Below, piece after piece: positions 12,304 to 25,325 of a stretch of DNA of 64,000 bases. Under the pieces are notes generated by a model. That model ran no database searches and was not told the origin of the DNA. It saw nothing but the letters and a program-made list of their open reading frames with translations. The DNA is taken from NCBI RefSeq assembly GCF_016859285.1, contig NC_053404.1, positions 13,046,105 through 13,110,104 on the forward strand, written 5' to 3'. Every line of letters starts with the position of its first letter. The stretch's first letter is position 1. Source of the DNA: Xiphias gladius. Its lineage: Eukaryota; Chordata; Actinopteri; Istiophoriformes; Xiphiidae. The translations under genes were made by a program, and so were the position numbers.

Positions 12304-12883
12304 TTAAAGGGATAGTTCTCATTTTTGGGAGACGCCTATTTGATGTCTTGCCGAGTCTTAGATAAGAAGAGTAATACCACTATCATGTCTGTACGGTAAA
12401 TTTGAAGCTACTGCCAGCAGCTTGTTAGCTTAGCTTAGCAAAAAGACTGGAAACAAGGGGAAACAGCTAGCAGGGCTCTGTCCAAAGGTAACAAAATCTG
12501 CCTACCAGCACCTGTAAAGCTCACTAATTACCATGTTATATCCTGTTTGATTAATCCATGCAAAAATTGGGGTGTAAAAATAACAAAATGGTTTTACAGA
12601 GGCTTATGTGTCGTTTTATATCTTGGCTGGATGAGGTAACGTCTTGGAGTAATCTCCTGTAAAACCACAGAGTTTGCAATTCTATTTTTGTATTAATAAA
12701 ACAAGAGTTATAATGTGTTTAATGGGCCTTAGAGGTGCTAGTAAGCAAACTTTCTTTTACCTTTGGACAGAGCCATGCTTCATATTTGCTGTACAGACAT
12801 GAGAGTGGTACCAATCTTCTTATCTAACTCTCGGCAAAAAATTGAATAAGCTTATTTTCTAAAATGCTGAACTGTTCCTTTAA
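12304..12883. mobile_element. Non-autonomous DNA transposon (MITE) with long inverted repeats and TTAA ends
   Basis: The element starts TTAAAGGGATAGTTC and ends GAACTGTTCCTTTAA. Read on the opposite strand, the right end matches the left end imperfectly for about 100 bases, including GCCGAG..TTAGATAAGAAGA, ACCACT.TCATGTCTGTAC and AAAT.TGAAGC. There is no coding capacity, and TTAA stands at both ends, the target used by piggyBac-type elements. The interior contains the phrase GCTTAGCTTAGC followed by CTGTCCAAAGGTAACAAAAT, which I remember from a very common percomorph fish repeat. Family assignment is inference; the inverted repeats are direct observation. Confidence 0.8.
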
Positions 12884-14634
12884 ATTCAACGCACAATAAC
12901 CAGATAAAATATATTTTATTACAAAGGCAGAGGCATTATGGTTAAATTTATACTTTCACAGATCTTTTGTAGTCTTTCACCTCATAATCGTGTAAAATCT
13001 CCACTTGGTCCTTCATGACTTGAGTATCTTTAAGTAGCTTGTCATCATCTTCTAAAGCCAGCAGTATTTTTTACATACAAACAATCAAATCTACCAATAC
13101 ACACACAAACAAACACACACACACGCAAGAAAAAGAGAGCAACTTTTGCCAAACCTGTGCAGCCTAATGTGTGGACCAGCCCCTCGGGTAGAGCCTGAGA
13201 AATCCTCTTTGAAACCTCGGTGCAGATCCAATAATGAGGGGGCTGAGTGCCGGGCCCCAGTGTGAGGGGTATCCAGGGCCCTTATTGATCCCTTGTTAAT
13301 TAGTCCTTAGGTGCATATTGGCGCATAATTAGACCAATACTGAGTGTAATGAATGCAGACAACCATTAACTCCTCTCGGAAATTGTTCACCACAAGAATG
13401 ATGTAGAATTTGGTCTTCAGAAATTATTTTGGGAAACAGCATGCGTATTACAGATACGATGTACACAGATAATAGCTGAGCAGGATGTATATAATTTAAT
13501 GTATAGAACTGTTTTGTAATGCATTTAATGAGTACTTGTCAAAGACGAGAGGGCTTTTATCCACCAAGTGCTACTCAACTTTGCTCCAACTGATTTGATA
13601 GCAATGGACCATGGGGAACATAAGAAAAAAAAAATGATACTGAAAGAAATAGTTTCAAACAAAATATGCGTTCTGACATGTGACAAATTGCCCTTTTCAG
13701 AGATTCACTGAAGACACTGTGGAAGTGTTGTCGTCTCACTTCTGAGCTGCAAGTCATGCACCGCTGATGTTTCAAGCAGGATTTGTAGAATCATTCAGAC
13801 ATTGTATCTGTCTATTGAACTTCAAATACTCTTAATTATTTGCGACTGCAGCTGGAAAGTGGTGAGTTGGAGATGCAAGTCAGGATGTAAACGATGATTC
13901 CAAGTCAGTCACACAAAGGTCAAGTTTAGAGGAGAACTTGTTTTTCGGCTTCTTTTGTAACTCAAGATAATTTTTTACAAACTTTTTACATTATTTCAGT
14001 AGTGGCTTTTGATGTTTTTGCATTTTTGCATTTGTATCTCAAATTCTGGACTGACTTGACAATCCATTAGTCCAAATCTGGCCTTACTTGACTATGCACT
14101 TGATGCCCATCTAAGCAATTCAACAGGAACAACTCCTCCTGGACCAGTCAATGTTTTTCAATGAGTCAGAGAAGGAGTGCTCATTAGCAAAAGGGCAGAA
14201 GTCACCTTGCTCCGCTCATCCTCTCGGCCACTCTCACTTATTGCTAACAGAGTGTCAGTTGCAGGAATGCTAAACATGCCTGTATGATCAGATTCATGTC
14301 GGAGCACAGAATCAGTGATGATGTATACAGTCCTTCTCCTGCTCTGATGACTATGTGACTCCTGTCAGCCAGTTTGCTTTGTTCTCCAAAAAGTTGTCAG
14401 ATCAATGCCGTGATTAAATGTTGGTCACGCATCATGCAACCCTCTGGCCTGACGTGATGCAACAGTCACTAATTGCAAGCTACATTCACCCAACTGTCCT
14501 CTCTTGTAGCATGACAGATGCCGAAGAACATCAGGATCCCAGGGGACATTCCTGAGCTATAAATAATATGGATCACATACATCTATGCAGGGACCCTCAA
14601 GCATTGGTATGCTTGCTTTGATATGTAAATTTAA

Positions 14635-14653
14635 CCCCCCCCCCCCCCCCCCC
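14635..14653. repeat. Poly(C) run, 19 bases
   Basis: An uninterrupted run of C. The length may be affected by sequencing or assembly error. Confidence 0.8.
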
Positions 14654-17600
14654 AATGCCCCAGAGTTTGAGTAAGTGAAACAATTTAGAAGAATTTCACA
14701 AGGCGTCTCATGTTTAGAATACTCAAAAACCCCTGGTTTCTAAAATAACATTTGAACTTTGAGTTAAAGCGTCATTTGCACTAAACTGTACTAAATTCAT
14801 CAGGGTAAATGAAACCTAAAGTTGCCAGCTTGTACGTTCACATAAATGAATAATATTTATGATTTTACTGCGGAGGCTGAGGCTAATTTGTCCATGAAAT
14901 AAAAACCAATCTTAGGTTTTTGCAAGTGGTGTACAAAAAGTAGAATCACAACATGAAAAATTGAATTTATACCACATTACAATTACAACAATACAAAGGT
15001 GAGGCACTGATATGCTGATTACCTATTTGCAAAATGTGTCATCTTTAAATGATGACTAAAATTAAAGTACATTTGCAACACAACATGCAAATACCTGACT
15101 TCTAGAAATCATGACAGCAGGTGCCCGATGGACGAAGTGAATCAGCAAAGAGAAACTCTGGTCACAAATGGACACTTTAAAGTATAGTAGATAAGTGCCT
15201 CGAATGAACAGCCTCAAATATTACCACTAAATTGAACCGGCGCCTCTGTCGTCATTCTTGAGAAAAAACTGTAGGTTGTGACCTTCAGTATACAAAGCTT
15301 GAGTGTTGGGCAAGGCTGCCTTTTATGAAACCAATTTTTTGCCTGTGCACAAAGAGCCAAAACCTGGCGTAAGGAGCACAAAACCTGCAGCCCTGGGAGA
15401 TGAAAAGATCTGAACATCAATGAACCTTTATGGGTAGTTTTGCGTGCAAAGCAGATTTCTATTCCCTTCATCCTTCAAAGAGGGAATTTTTTCTATTCAA
15501 TAAACACAGTTTCAGACCTTGACAGCATCTATAGAAGGCTTGAATATTCAGGCAAGGTTGGTGTCCTTTTCTCCTTTTTGTGCTTATTTGGTTTTTTGGT
15601 TTTTTGTATTTTTTGTGCATTTGCTGAGGGTTTCTGAGGATGTGAGGGATTTGAAACATGAGATCCTGCTGCTCTGTTATCATTTTGGACTCCACAGCAA
15701 GTGAAGAAAGTTGGTGAAATGAGCTGTGATCAAAATGGCAGAAGTTGGAAATTCTCAGAGGAAAAAAACAGGGGGCCTTTCATTTCCATTATATACAGTT
15801 GCTAAAAACATCCTAAGGTTTTTCATGAGAATAACACATGTGCTCACACATTCGCTTTTTCAATCACTTTCCTCAAACAAGCACCTCAAAGTGAAACCAA
15901 ACATAATCAGCTCTGTGGTAATTCTCTGGTTTATTTTGGGTTTTTATTTTTTTGTAAGACTTTTCTCCAGAGCTGAGATTTATGGATAATTTACACCTCA
16001 GTTTCATTTGCTCAACGCCTGCACGGTGTCAATAGAAAGTAATGTTTGTGACAGCCGCAAGGCCTCAACTCCATATGTACTCCCAAATAAAACATGATGA
16101 TTCACTGTCACAAATGATTTAGAACAGATAACGGATGGTGGATACATTTTGTTGTTCTTTACATGCTGTTACTGGCAGGGAGGAGGGGTGCAACAAAGCA
16201 GCATCTTGACTGTAATTGTATGAATCGCTTCAGGCTACCTACACCCTGCTTGTGGTTAGTTAGGCTCCTGTTCCTTCTGCCCTGTTTGAAAGTCATTGCC
16301 AGCTCAAGTTAAACTAAACTATGTCCACCCCGAGGCTCAGTGTTATATCACACAACTCAATCAGGCAGATGGCTTCATATACTTAGTCGGAATGCTTGCT
16401 TTCTGCTGGGGGTTATCAGTGCAAAGTATACATTGTTGTGAGCATGACAGAAACACATACCCATGCATACATGCATGTGTACTGGTATACAAAAACAAAC
16501 TTGTGCATAGTTGAGGGTGCGGGCTTCCAGCTCAAAGAACGAGAGATTGGTGGTGTGCCAGTATCCAAATCCTCATCTAATTAATGTTTACATAACTGTG
16601 GCCAATGTAATTTTATGCACGCCCATGTTGAGAGGGGTCAAGGAGCTTGGGGAAGCCCACCTGAGTTGACAATAGCCTGTGTCGGAGTTGTATGCACAGC
16701 GCAGCGAACTGGACACATCAGGAGGGATTGAGAGGAGGAAAAAAAAAAACACGCTAATTACAAAACACAGTTTGCAAACACTGGTCACAGAGCAATTTGG
16801 TAATTAAATTGAAAGTTCTTGGAAAAACTATTTGAGTGTAACCTTTTCACTATGATCAATGAATATTTGCTTTCCACACAAATCCTGTCTAATTTAAGTG
16901 GTAATAAAACATCTTTGCATTGAGATAACTATGTTAAAAAGACACTATTTTAAAATTGGCAAGAATATGGCAAGAATAGGTGTAGTGAGAGCAACACATT
17001 TAATTGTGCTATGATTAGATATCTAAGAAAAAAAAAACCTAGCCAGATGCTGTTTTGTATGTGCTATATTGCAGAATGAAGGTGAAGATCAAAAAGTGCG
17101 TTGTAATAGTGGCGATACAGTAGAAAACACATCTAAAAGTGACATCATTATCCGTTATGATGGTGTTTGTCTTTGCTCTTCCTCATGACTTGCAGCAGTC
17201 AGATGTACTTAGGGTAATGATTGTTAGGGTGAACTGTAAGGTAAAAAATACACTGTATGGCAAAGATACGATTTTGTGGATATTGAAGAAGCTTTCCTAA
17301 AGATTAGGAAGATGGTATAATATGAACCTTACAACAAAGGAAAGATTTAGAAGCTGTGGCAGGATGTGGTAAAGACTACATACAGAGGTCAGTGTGAGCA
17401 AGCAAACTGAAACTGTTGAATATACAGATAAGAGAGGCCAAAAGTAGGATATGCAGTGATGAAAATAGACCCAGAGAGTTGCAGCACATGGACAAAAAAA
17501 AAAAAAAACACAACAGGGCTGCAGAGATCTCGCTCTTAACACAGATAGCCCTGAATGGAACAAAACAAAAACAAGCCATTGATAGCAGCATCGGTGCTTT

Positions 17601-17895
17601 GCCAGCAGGATATGGCAAGTTCTGCCAAAGCAGCTGAAGCAGGGACATTGGAAAAACCTAGGAGAGTATAAAGGAAGAAAATGATGGAGTTGCTTGAAAT
17701 TACAGTATATAGTAAGCAACCTGAGATGGAGTCACCTCAGAAGCTCAGGCGCTGGCAGTGTGAAGACCACACGTATCCTCTGGGCTCAGATGCAGCAGTG
17801 CTTAAATATACTAGGAAGCAAAGTCTTTGACAAGGTCAAAATGCTTGGCATCATAACAAGGGCCTGGCAGCTTCAATTGAGAGCATATAAACAGA

Positions 17896-17898
<3 letters not shown>

Positions 17899-17920
<22 letters not shown>
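17899..17920. repeat. Poly(T) run
   Basis: About 22 T in a row. No retroposon body could be identified next to it. Confidence 0.8.
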
Positions 17921-17926
<6 letters not shown>

Positions 17927-20900
17927 AAGCAGTACAGAACACAGAAAATAAAACTTAAAAAAAACTTAGAAAAAAAAAAAAACTTCACTTACTGTTAGGG
18001 CAGACAGGAGAGTCGAGGCGTTAGGAAGCCCTTAGGACATTCTTGGTAATGTCTGAGATGTAAGCTTTAACTTATCATACTTATCATACATACTTATCAT
18101 ATATAAGAAATTACTTATCGTCATTGTGCTGTGAAAACCATGCATCTCCAAAATGTCAACTTTTCATAATCAAAGTCCTGTTTTCAATTTTTGTGACAAT
18201 ATATTGTTTAGCTAACCCAACTGGCTTTAAAATGAATAATTTAGCTTAAGAAGGAGAATTTTCTCAAACTACGTTTAGAAGGCACTGAATGTGGAAAAGG
18301 CACATTTTCTAGGGATAATTTAGGGAACATGTTTGACAGGAGGTATCAACTTGACTACTCAAATGACACACCTCTTTCTATGTGCTTGCTACCTTTCCAC
18401 AGACCAAATGAGGTTTCTTTCTACATTAACACCACCGGGGACAGTCATATCAGATCCCCGCTTTTGCTAAATGTTTGGATTACCTCCCACCATCACTGGA
18501 TAAAGGGGAAGGCAGTGAAGGACAGTGCAGCTCCTGGCAACTCTCCTCTGCCTGACAGCTGTGTCTCTATATCGCTCATCCCAAGAAACACTGTCACTCT
18601 TCAATCGTCCAGTCACTCACACTGACACTGATGAATATACTAGACAAGATGAGCTTGCATGTCCAACTACCTGCCCTCCATGCTTACAGCATCTTACCCC
18701 TATCTCACTCCTACTGTGTTTTCTGCATCTCTAGTCATAAACTCCACTTCTGTACTGTATAGTCACCCTTTCCTCTCTCTGGAGGGTTAAACCTGATGTT
18801 GAAAGGCTTCTGACAGATTAGCTCCAGATTAATGTGTGTATCTCTGTTGATTGATTCATTACATTAGTTTTATTTGACCAGATCAGTTGATTGATGCCAA
18901 GCACTGGAAGCTTTTAAATTACAGCCACTCAATCCAATTAACCACAGAAAACAAAGTTCAGTCCAGCAATGATTCTCTGACACAGTTTATGCTTTCAACA
19001 CCACAATGTATTTATTAAAAACATATTATTCATTGCACAGTAACAAAAGCCAAAACCAATATCTTTCCACATGATGTGTTAATTTCTGTATTTGGAGTAT
19101 CACAAAATTAGTTTAATTTTTTTCCTGCTAAGCTAATTTTTGTGCACAGTTTTGTTGCAGGCACTGTAGGGAATTGTGTTTTGCCCAATCTTCTGTGAAG
19201 AAAAGATGAACATCTTTTCTTGAGCTGCCGTTTGGTGTAACTGTCTTATTTTTCATTTTGGTCTAGTGCTACTGTGTGTGTTCTTCAAACTAAAGAATGA
19301 ACACAGACACCTACACAAACAATTAGAGAGGAGGAATACTTTGCAACTTGTAGAAAACCCTCAGTCGCCTTCTGATCAGAAAAAAGAAAACATAGGATGG
19401 GTCATTTGATTTACTCAAGGGTAAAGCATGCTCAGATAGTGATGCCAGTTATGTACAGCATGTTTTTATTGCACAGGCACTCTTTTAAATATCCCCACAC
19501 TGTGACCAAGATTATATATTTTTTTGAGGTAGGTCAACTTTCTCTTCAAAGGGTATCAAGGTATTTTTTGACTGTATTTGCCGCTCCATCAAAAATATAT
19601 AACACTTCCCAACCCTACATGTATTGTTTTCCCCATTAGACTATTTTAAATGCATCTTCTGAAAAACAACAATGCATCTCATCCTGCACAAACACATCTG
19701 ATTTCACTGCATCTTCACTGGCTTGTATCCTGTCTAATGTGGTGGAGGACATCCATTATATGTCCTGTGGGCAAAAGCCCAGCGCGATCATCTGACAGGA
19801 CTCGGGGTTTGTGCACATGGCTTTAAGGGGTGGCACGAAGTCCCCTGCTTGTACAAATATAGAGAGCGGGCAAGACTTTCTTGGAAATTGGCAACTTTCA
19901 GTCAACTGGATGAACTTGTCACCACTCAGAATGATGACATCACATCTCAGATCTCTTATAGACAAAGGCCAAGAAGTGAACTCTGACATAAGTGATGTCA
20001 AATATGACTTTTGAAATGTGTTGACTAAACTAGTCACTGCTGTGTTGTGATAGATGTACAGTTCTATTATTATACAATCTTGGCTATCCTCCTGCTGAAC
20101 CATAACTTGTGAACTGAAAAAATTGCAACAGACATGTTTGGTTGAAGAAAGACAGAAAAAAATGCACTGCCTCCACTACACTGACAGTTTTCTTACATCA
20201 GCACTCCACTTGACAATAAATAATTCTTTCACCAACCAAAACTGACAAAACATACAACTAGGTTGTTCTTTGCCATACACATTAAAATATTAAATAAGAA
20301 AATAATACTTATATAATAGCAGCCTTACCAATTTAAGCTGCATATGGGCAACTTTGCTTGGTCTGATGAATTTCCTTAAACCCCCTTGTACAAATATATC
20401 TGAGTGAGATACTGATCAGTGTAAGACAGACCAAAGTGACAGACATCCACAGAGACAGGAAGAAACCCATTAAACCATTTCAGCTTGAAATGTGATTGTT
20501 ATATTAAATGAGAGTAGCTGCGCTGAGAGGAAAAGAGAGATTTTTAAGGTTGTTGGCGCTCTGAGACAAGCTCAGACTAAAGTAAGGAAAATCACTTGAG
20601 AATTTTTCTTTTCTCTGGCTGTTTTCTGTCACATTGATCCATATGATAACTGTCAGCGTCAATGCATATGATGTTTGTCATTCAGACCTGAAGTTATTTT
20701 TTCTCTCTTGCCACTGATCACACTTTACAACAGCATAAAGATTTGACAGAATTAGTGGGCTACAAATGATTCAAAACCTGGGTAAATGTCACTACACAAT
20801 GAACACAGAATCAGCACTATATGTTAAGATTAAGGGGCCATTTGTGGTCACAGTGTGTTATTAAAGAGCAAAGAAAACTGGGTTACAATTTAGGTAGAAT

Positions 20901-23900
20901 AGCTTTGCCCTAGATTTCTCTTGAGATGCCAATTTCTGTCACATTACAAAGAAGTCCAATCTACACAGTCTAAAAGTGGAAATCTGATGTTTTCATGCAT
21001 TTAAATAAAACAATATTCTTGAATGTCACGTATCACTGAATTGGAATATCACCTAATAACATGAAATCATTCAGAGGAGCAGAACAGTCATTAGGCACAA
21101 TTCCTTAAGCAGAACTAAACCCTTAAATACTATATCTCATTTTATGAACATGAAAGAATAAGGTAAGATACGGAAAACAGTACCCAATACCCGAGATTTA
21201 CACATAAACATTATAACATCAATGTGCAATCTATAGACTAGCAAAGTAGTCGCAATTTACAGTATATGACAACTAAGAGCATTTTATTTTGACTAAATAG
21301 TGAGCCACACATCCTGCATCGGTGCTGGATGGGTTAAAAGACCATTCCTTCTGAAGTAGAAGTGCAGCAAAAAACAATCTTAAATTTTGAACACCAAAGG
21401 CTACACGTTTTATTCCTGTAAAGTCATAAGAATCCACATGTGGACCAGCGATTTGGCCTATCACTGAGAACATTTATAGTCCTGTTCCTTTTGTCCTTTT
21501 CCACACATTTATTCGTGTCCGTTGCTGAAAACTACAGTGCCCAGCTGTTGTAGAATTTTTTTAGCCTTTTATAAAAAGGAAACTATATAGTTGTGGCCCT
21601 TTTTAAAAAATTTACGACTTCAGTAAGAACCAGTGGGCTTGGGGCAGAATGTCACAGACAGCGTAGAGATGTCAGAAAGTAATGAAAGATGGGCTGACAG
21701 ATTGTTGATTTGGTGTCTTCACAGGATTTGCTGTCAACAAGAAAATTGTCAAAAAACCCCAGGCTTACCCTAAATGTAATGTATTCAGTGCACTATGCAT
21801 AGACATGCAGTTAGATAAGTATCTACTATCCAAATTAAAGATAAGCTTTTTAAAATTAAAGAGGAAGTTTAGTCTCTAAATTATTCACAATCATGGCTGG
21901 ATTTTCCAGTGCAATTTTATCAAACAGAAAAGGGAATTTAAACAAGACCCTTGTATGAGGAGATTGTCATCCACTATGTGAACAAGCATTAGGGAAGCCT
22001 CTGATTTATCACCTTCACAGGTACGTAAGCTATATTTGTATAGACAGAGCGGCCCTTAAGGGTTTCGCTGCATTATGGGCAGCTTTTAATTCACACATTC
22101 TCATGCAGGCTATGTTCAGTTGCATGCAAACCATAGGAGAAGCCCAGGAAAGCCAGCTGTCTCACAATTAATTTTTAAAAAGCTGATCATTTCAAGAGCT
22201 TCAGAAAATTGTTATATTTTATCATTTCAAATGATAAAAAATTGTTTCAAATTGCTTGTGAAATGGTGAAACCTGCATCAAGACAAATTCAGAATAGCTC
22301 CTTTTAAAAAGCACCTGACTTGCACTGAAGAATACTTTGGCATCAAGTAAACCAGAGGGGATACTGACAAGCACTTTTCATCCTGCATAATTAATGAGTC
22401 TGTTTAGTCTTAAACTGCTGTGACTGAACATTTTCATACATTTAATTACTTACATATCTAGTGGGCTGGTTAAATGAAAGCTTTGTATAGTTTTGTGGTC
22501 GATTGTAAAACAAGAAAATGTCATTTCTGTATAATTTTCTGTCTTTTTTTTTCTTAAGAGGAAAGGGCAAGGCCACTTCTATTAGGGAACTGTTTTTATA
22601 ACAGGTTGTATCAATCGGCTATAAACCAGAAGGACACCTGAGCTACAGGACTGAGGTCAGGGTGTGATCTAAGTGCGAGCCGTGGGCTCTGCAGTCCCAG
22701 TGATCAGCACCGGAATATCTGTTCATACTAATTTAAACAGCCAGAGTGACCTTGTTTATTAAATAAGTTTGTCAAAGTTGAGCATAACAGCAGAAGTATT
22801 ACGAAAAACAGGGCTCAATCAACTGGGGAAAGTGGCCTAATTATTTAGGAAGGGACAGTTTGGCAAAAAGCACTTGTTCTTCCTCATAGCACATCACAAT
22901 TAGAAAGTCAAATGATCAGCTAAAAGAATCTGCTGCCATGGAGTTTGTTCATCTGACAGTGGTTCTGTGAATTCCATCCTCAGAAAGCAGTTTGCAGTGT
23001 CTGCTTTGGAAATTCAACTTTACACACTTAGGTCCAGTCCATTGAAAAACATGATTTTCATCAAAGGTCATATTAAGTGGCAACATCCCAATTTCCCTGA
23101 GGAACGGTTAAAGTTTTATATAATCTACTCATCTGAGAGACTTGCTCTAATTGAGGAAACAAAGAGATAATCATTTAAGCCTGAGTCTTTTCCGGTGTGG
23201 CATCACAGGAGAGGATTTCTCTCCCAGTGATCTGTTCAGGGACAGTGATTGGAAAATGAGGTGACATGAGCTGACCACAAGCAGTCACTCCCTCATCTAG
23301 CGGTGTTTTCTATTTGTGTCAGCCAACATGTGTTTCTCATGATGGGACCTGACACCTCCCCTGGAGCAGACAAAGCGACAAAGTGGAGAGGCTATAGGAG
23401 AAACAGTTTATTTCACACCGACTGCATATTATGCTCTGATTCACTAAAATATGAACAGATAATATGTGAAATTTTCAAGATGGCAGAAATGTTTCAGAAA
23501 AATCCATTTTGTACTCTATGCCTACATTTACAAAATAAAATTTTTCTCCACTCCTCTCTCTCAAATTGACTATTTTTTTCTTGAGTGCACAGTATGTGCT
23601 ATTTCACTTTGACCTCTGCATATACAGTATGTCTGGAATTTAGATATTCCCTGGGCTGTATGTCTGGGTGAAATGAATTTGCTGTTAAGGATTAATGGGA
23701 AGGGTTTTACCATATTGTGAAGGGTTACTTACCAAATGTGTGGCAATTATGCTTAAGTGGAAAAGCGCCAACTTTTGCTCATCATTAATTTTCAATGTTT
23801 TATGTCTGTGAATCCACAGACATTAGTATTAGTCATTAGTTATTCCATTGCATTGCTCTATAGCTAATGGGCAAGTTTAAGATTCCAGCTGTTTAACATT

Positions 23901-24439
23901 CTAATGGTTTGTCTGATATTGGATTAAGCTCTCCATCTTGGAAGTGGTTTGGCGGTGGGCCCCTCTGGAGTGAGGTGGTCATGGCACCCAGTGGCATGGG
24001 TAGTGACGTAGTATTCGGAGCAGCAATGAATCACTGGGAGGCAATTCCCCTCTCTCAGCCTTTGCTGTTTGCAGATGCACATTCATTGAATAACAAAGAT
24101 TAGATGGAAAACAACTTTGGGATTTATTAGGGATTAGATTTATTAGTGTGGTGCGATATGTAGAAACAGAGTCTGTCCTGCAAATTGCACATAAAAGTAA
24201 CTGTTGTACCTGCAACTATTTGATGCATTTCCAATATGTTCACTCTGTCAATTATTAATCATTGTTGCAATATGGCTCTGCAAAAGTTGATAATAAAGAC
24301 CAGTCACTGTAGTTGGTTATTTAATAAGGAATATTTTTGTCAGGCAGGGCGCATTTAAATCTGATCTGCACACATAATTCTGAAAATGTACCGTGACTGA
24401 GAGGCAGGAAAACCCCCCAACAATTTTTCAAACTTATCT

Positions 24440-24447
24440 TGACGTGA
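24440..24447 (+). promoter_or_regulatory. CRE-like TGACGTGA upstream of crh
   Basis: One base from the CREB consensus TGACGTCA, about 280 bases upstream of the TATA box. Mammalian CRH is driven by cAMP through a CRE roughly 220-230 bases before its start site, so position and sequence are suggestive. An AP-1-like TGACTCAT follows at about 24602-24609. Confidence 0.35.
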
Positions 24448-24718
24448 TACTGTCTTTCACTTTTGATTATTTCCCTCTCGGAATTCAAGAATTATTTTAA
24501 ACTAACTCATTCAAATTAAAATGCCAGCAGGTGTGGCACCTATAGGGCTATTCTGAAAGCACAGAGGTAGACGCTCGTGCACACGCGCGCACACTCACAT
24601 ATGACTCATCTCATCTAAACTCAAGCACTTTATCTGGGGCGTCCATTCACGTTACACCCCTGCAAGAACGCGCAGACTCAATATCAGCTTGGAGCGCGAC
24701 ACTTACAGTGAGGCTGGC

Positions 24719-24726
24719 TATATAAG
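24719..24726 (+). promoter_or_regulatory. TATA box of crh
   Basis: TATATAAG lies about 600 bases before the crh start codon and about 130 bases before a consensus donor that closes a noncoding first exon. Transcription would start near 24748-24755. CRH genes of other vertebrates have the same TATA promoter and noncoding exon 1. Confidence 0.7.
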
Positions 24727-25325
24727 TCCATTCAGCATCTACTCTTTAAGTAACTGTATATTTGTTTCTTCAAAGAAGTGAAGGAGGGCGGCATCTCGCC
24801 AACTGCCTGGCAACCTACACGGCTGTACTGGACCTGCTCTAAAGACTGAGGGTATGAAAAGCTTCATTTATTTTATCCACATCGTGAGTTTGTTTTTTTA
24901 CAGAACACAACGTAGATTTTAGTCTTTAGTAATTGTATTGTATTTTCAAACTGGATCTTGTTTTATAGTAATGGAAACCAATGTAAGGATAAGAGTTTAA
25001 CTTCCAAATTACTGAATTGATGATTGAAAAATTCAATTTCTCTTTACGCGTAAATATTTCCACTTACCGAGCAGTTTCACATGACCCATTCGTATTATTA
25101 ATACAGATGAAGGTGAATTACAAAATGTCTTACAACAATAAATAAACTGTAACACTTTAATTCGTAGTTACCAACCCGTTGCATTCTTGCAATGCCTGGT
25201 TTACGCGCGTAAATTCCTCTTTACGCAGCACATTTCACAGTAGAGTTTGAATGAAAAATAAACATATCACATGATAATAATCCGGGAATTTCTTTTTCTT
25301 CCCAGATTCCCATTGATATCCTGAC

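Larger units (their letters stand above)
12884..24430. other. Large intergenic interval upstream of crh
   Basis: No gene is recognised in about 11.5 kb. It contains a C run at 14635-14653, a T run at 17899-17920, small tandem copies of ACTTATCATA near 18070-18110, and three stretches that look like conserved noncoding elements by their composition and homeodomain-type TAATTA/ATTAGT words (about 13180-13400, 14110-14530, 22560-22870). Human ADHFE1 was not detected here. Confidence 0.5.

Noticed and set aside
17297-17719. A 140-codon minus-strand frame rich in Cys, Phe and Leu
   Set aside because: It runs across a homopolymer and overlaps another frame of similar composition; there is no domain or splice support.
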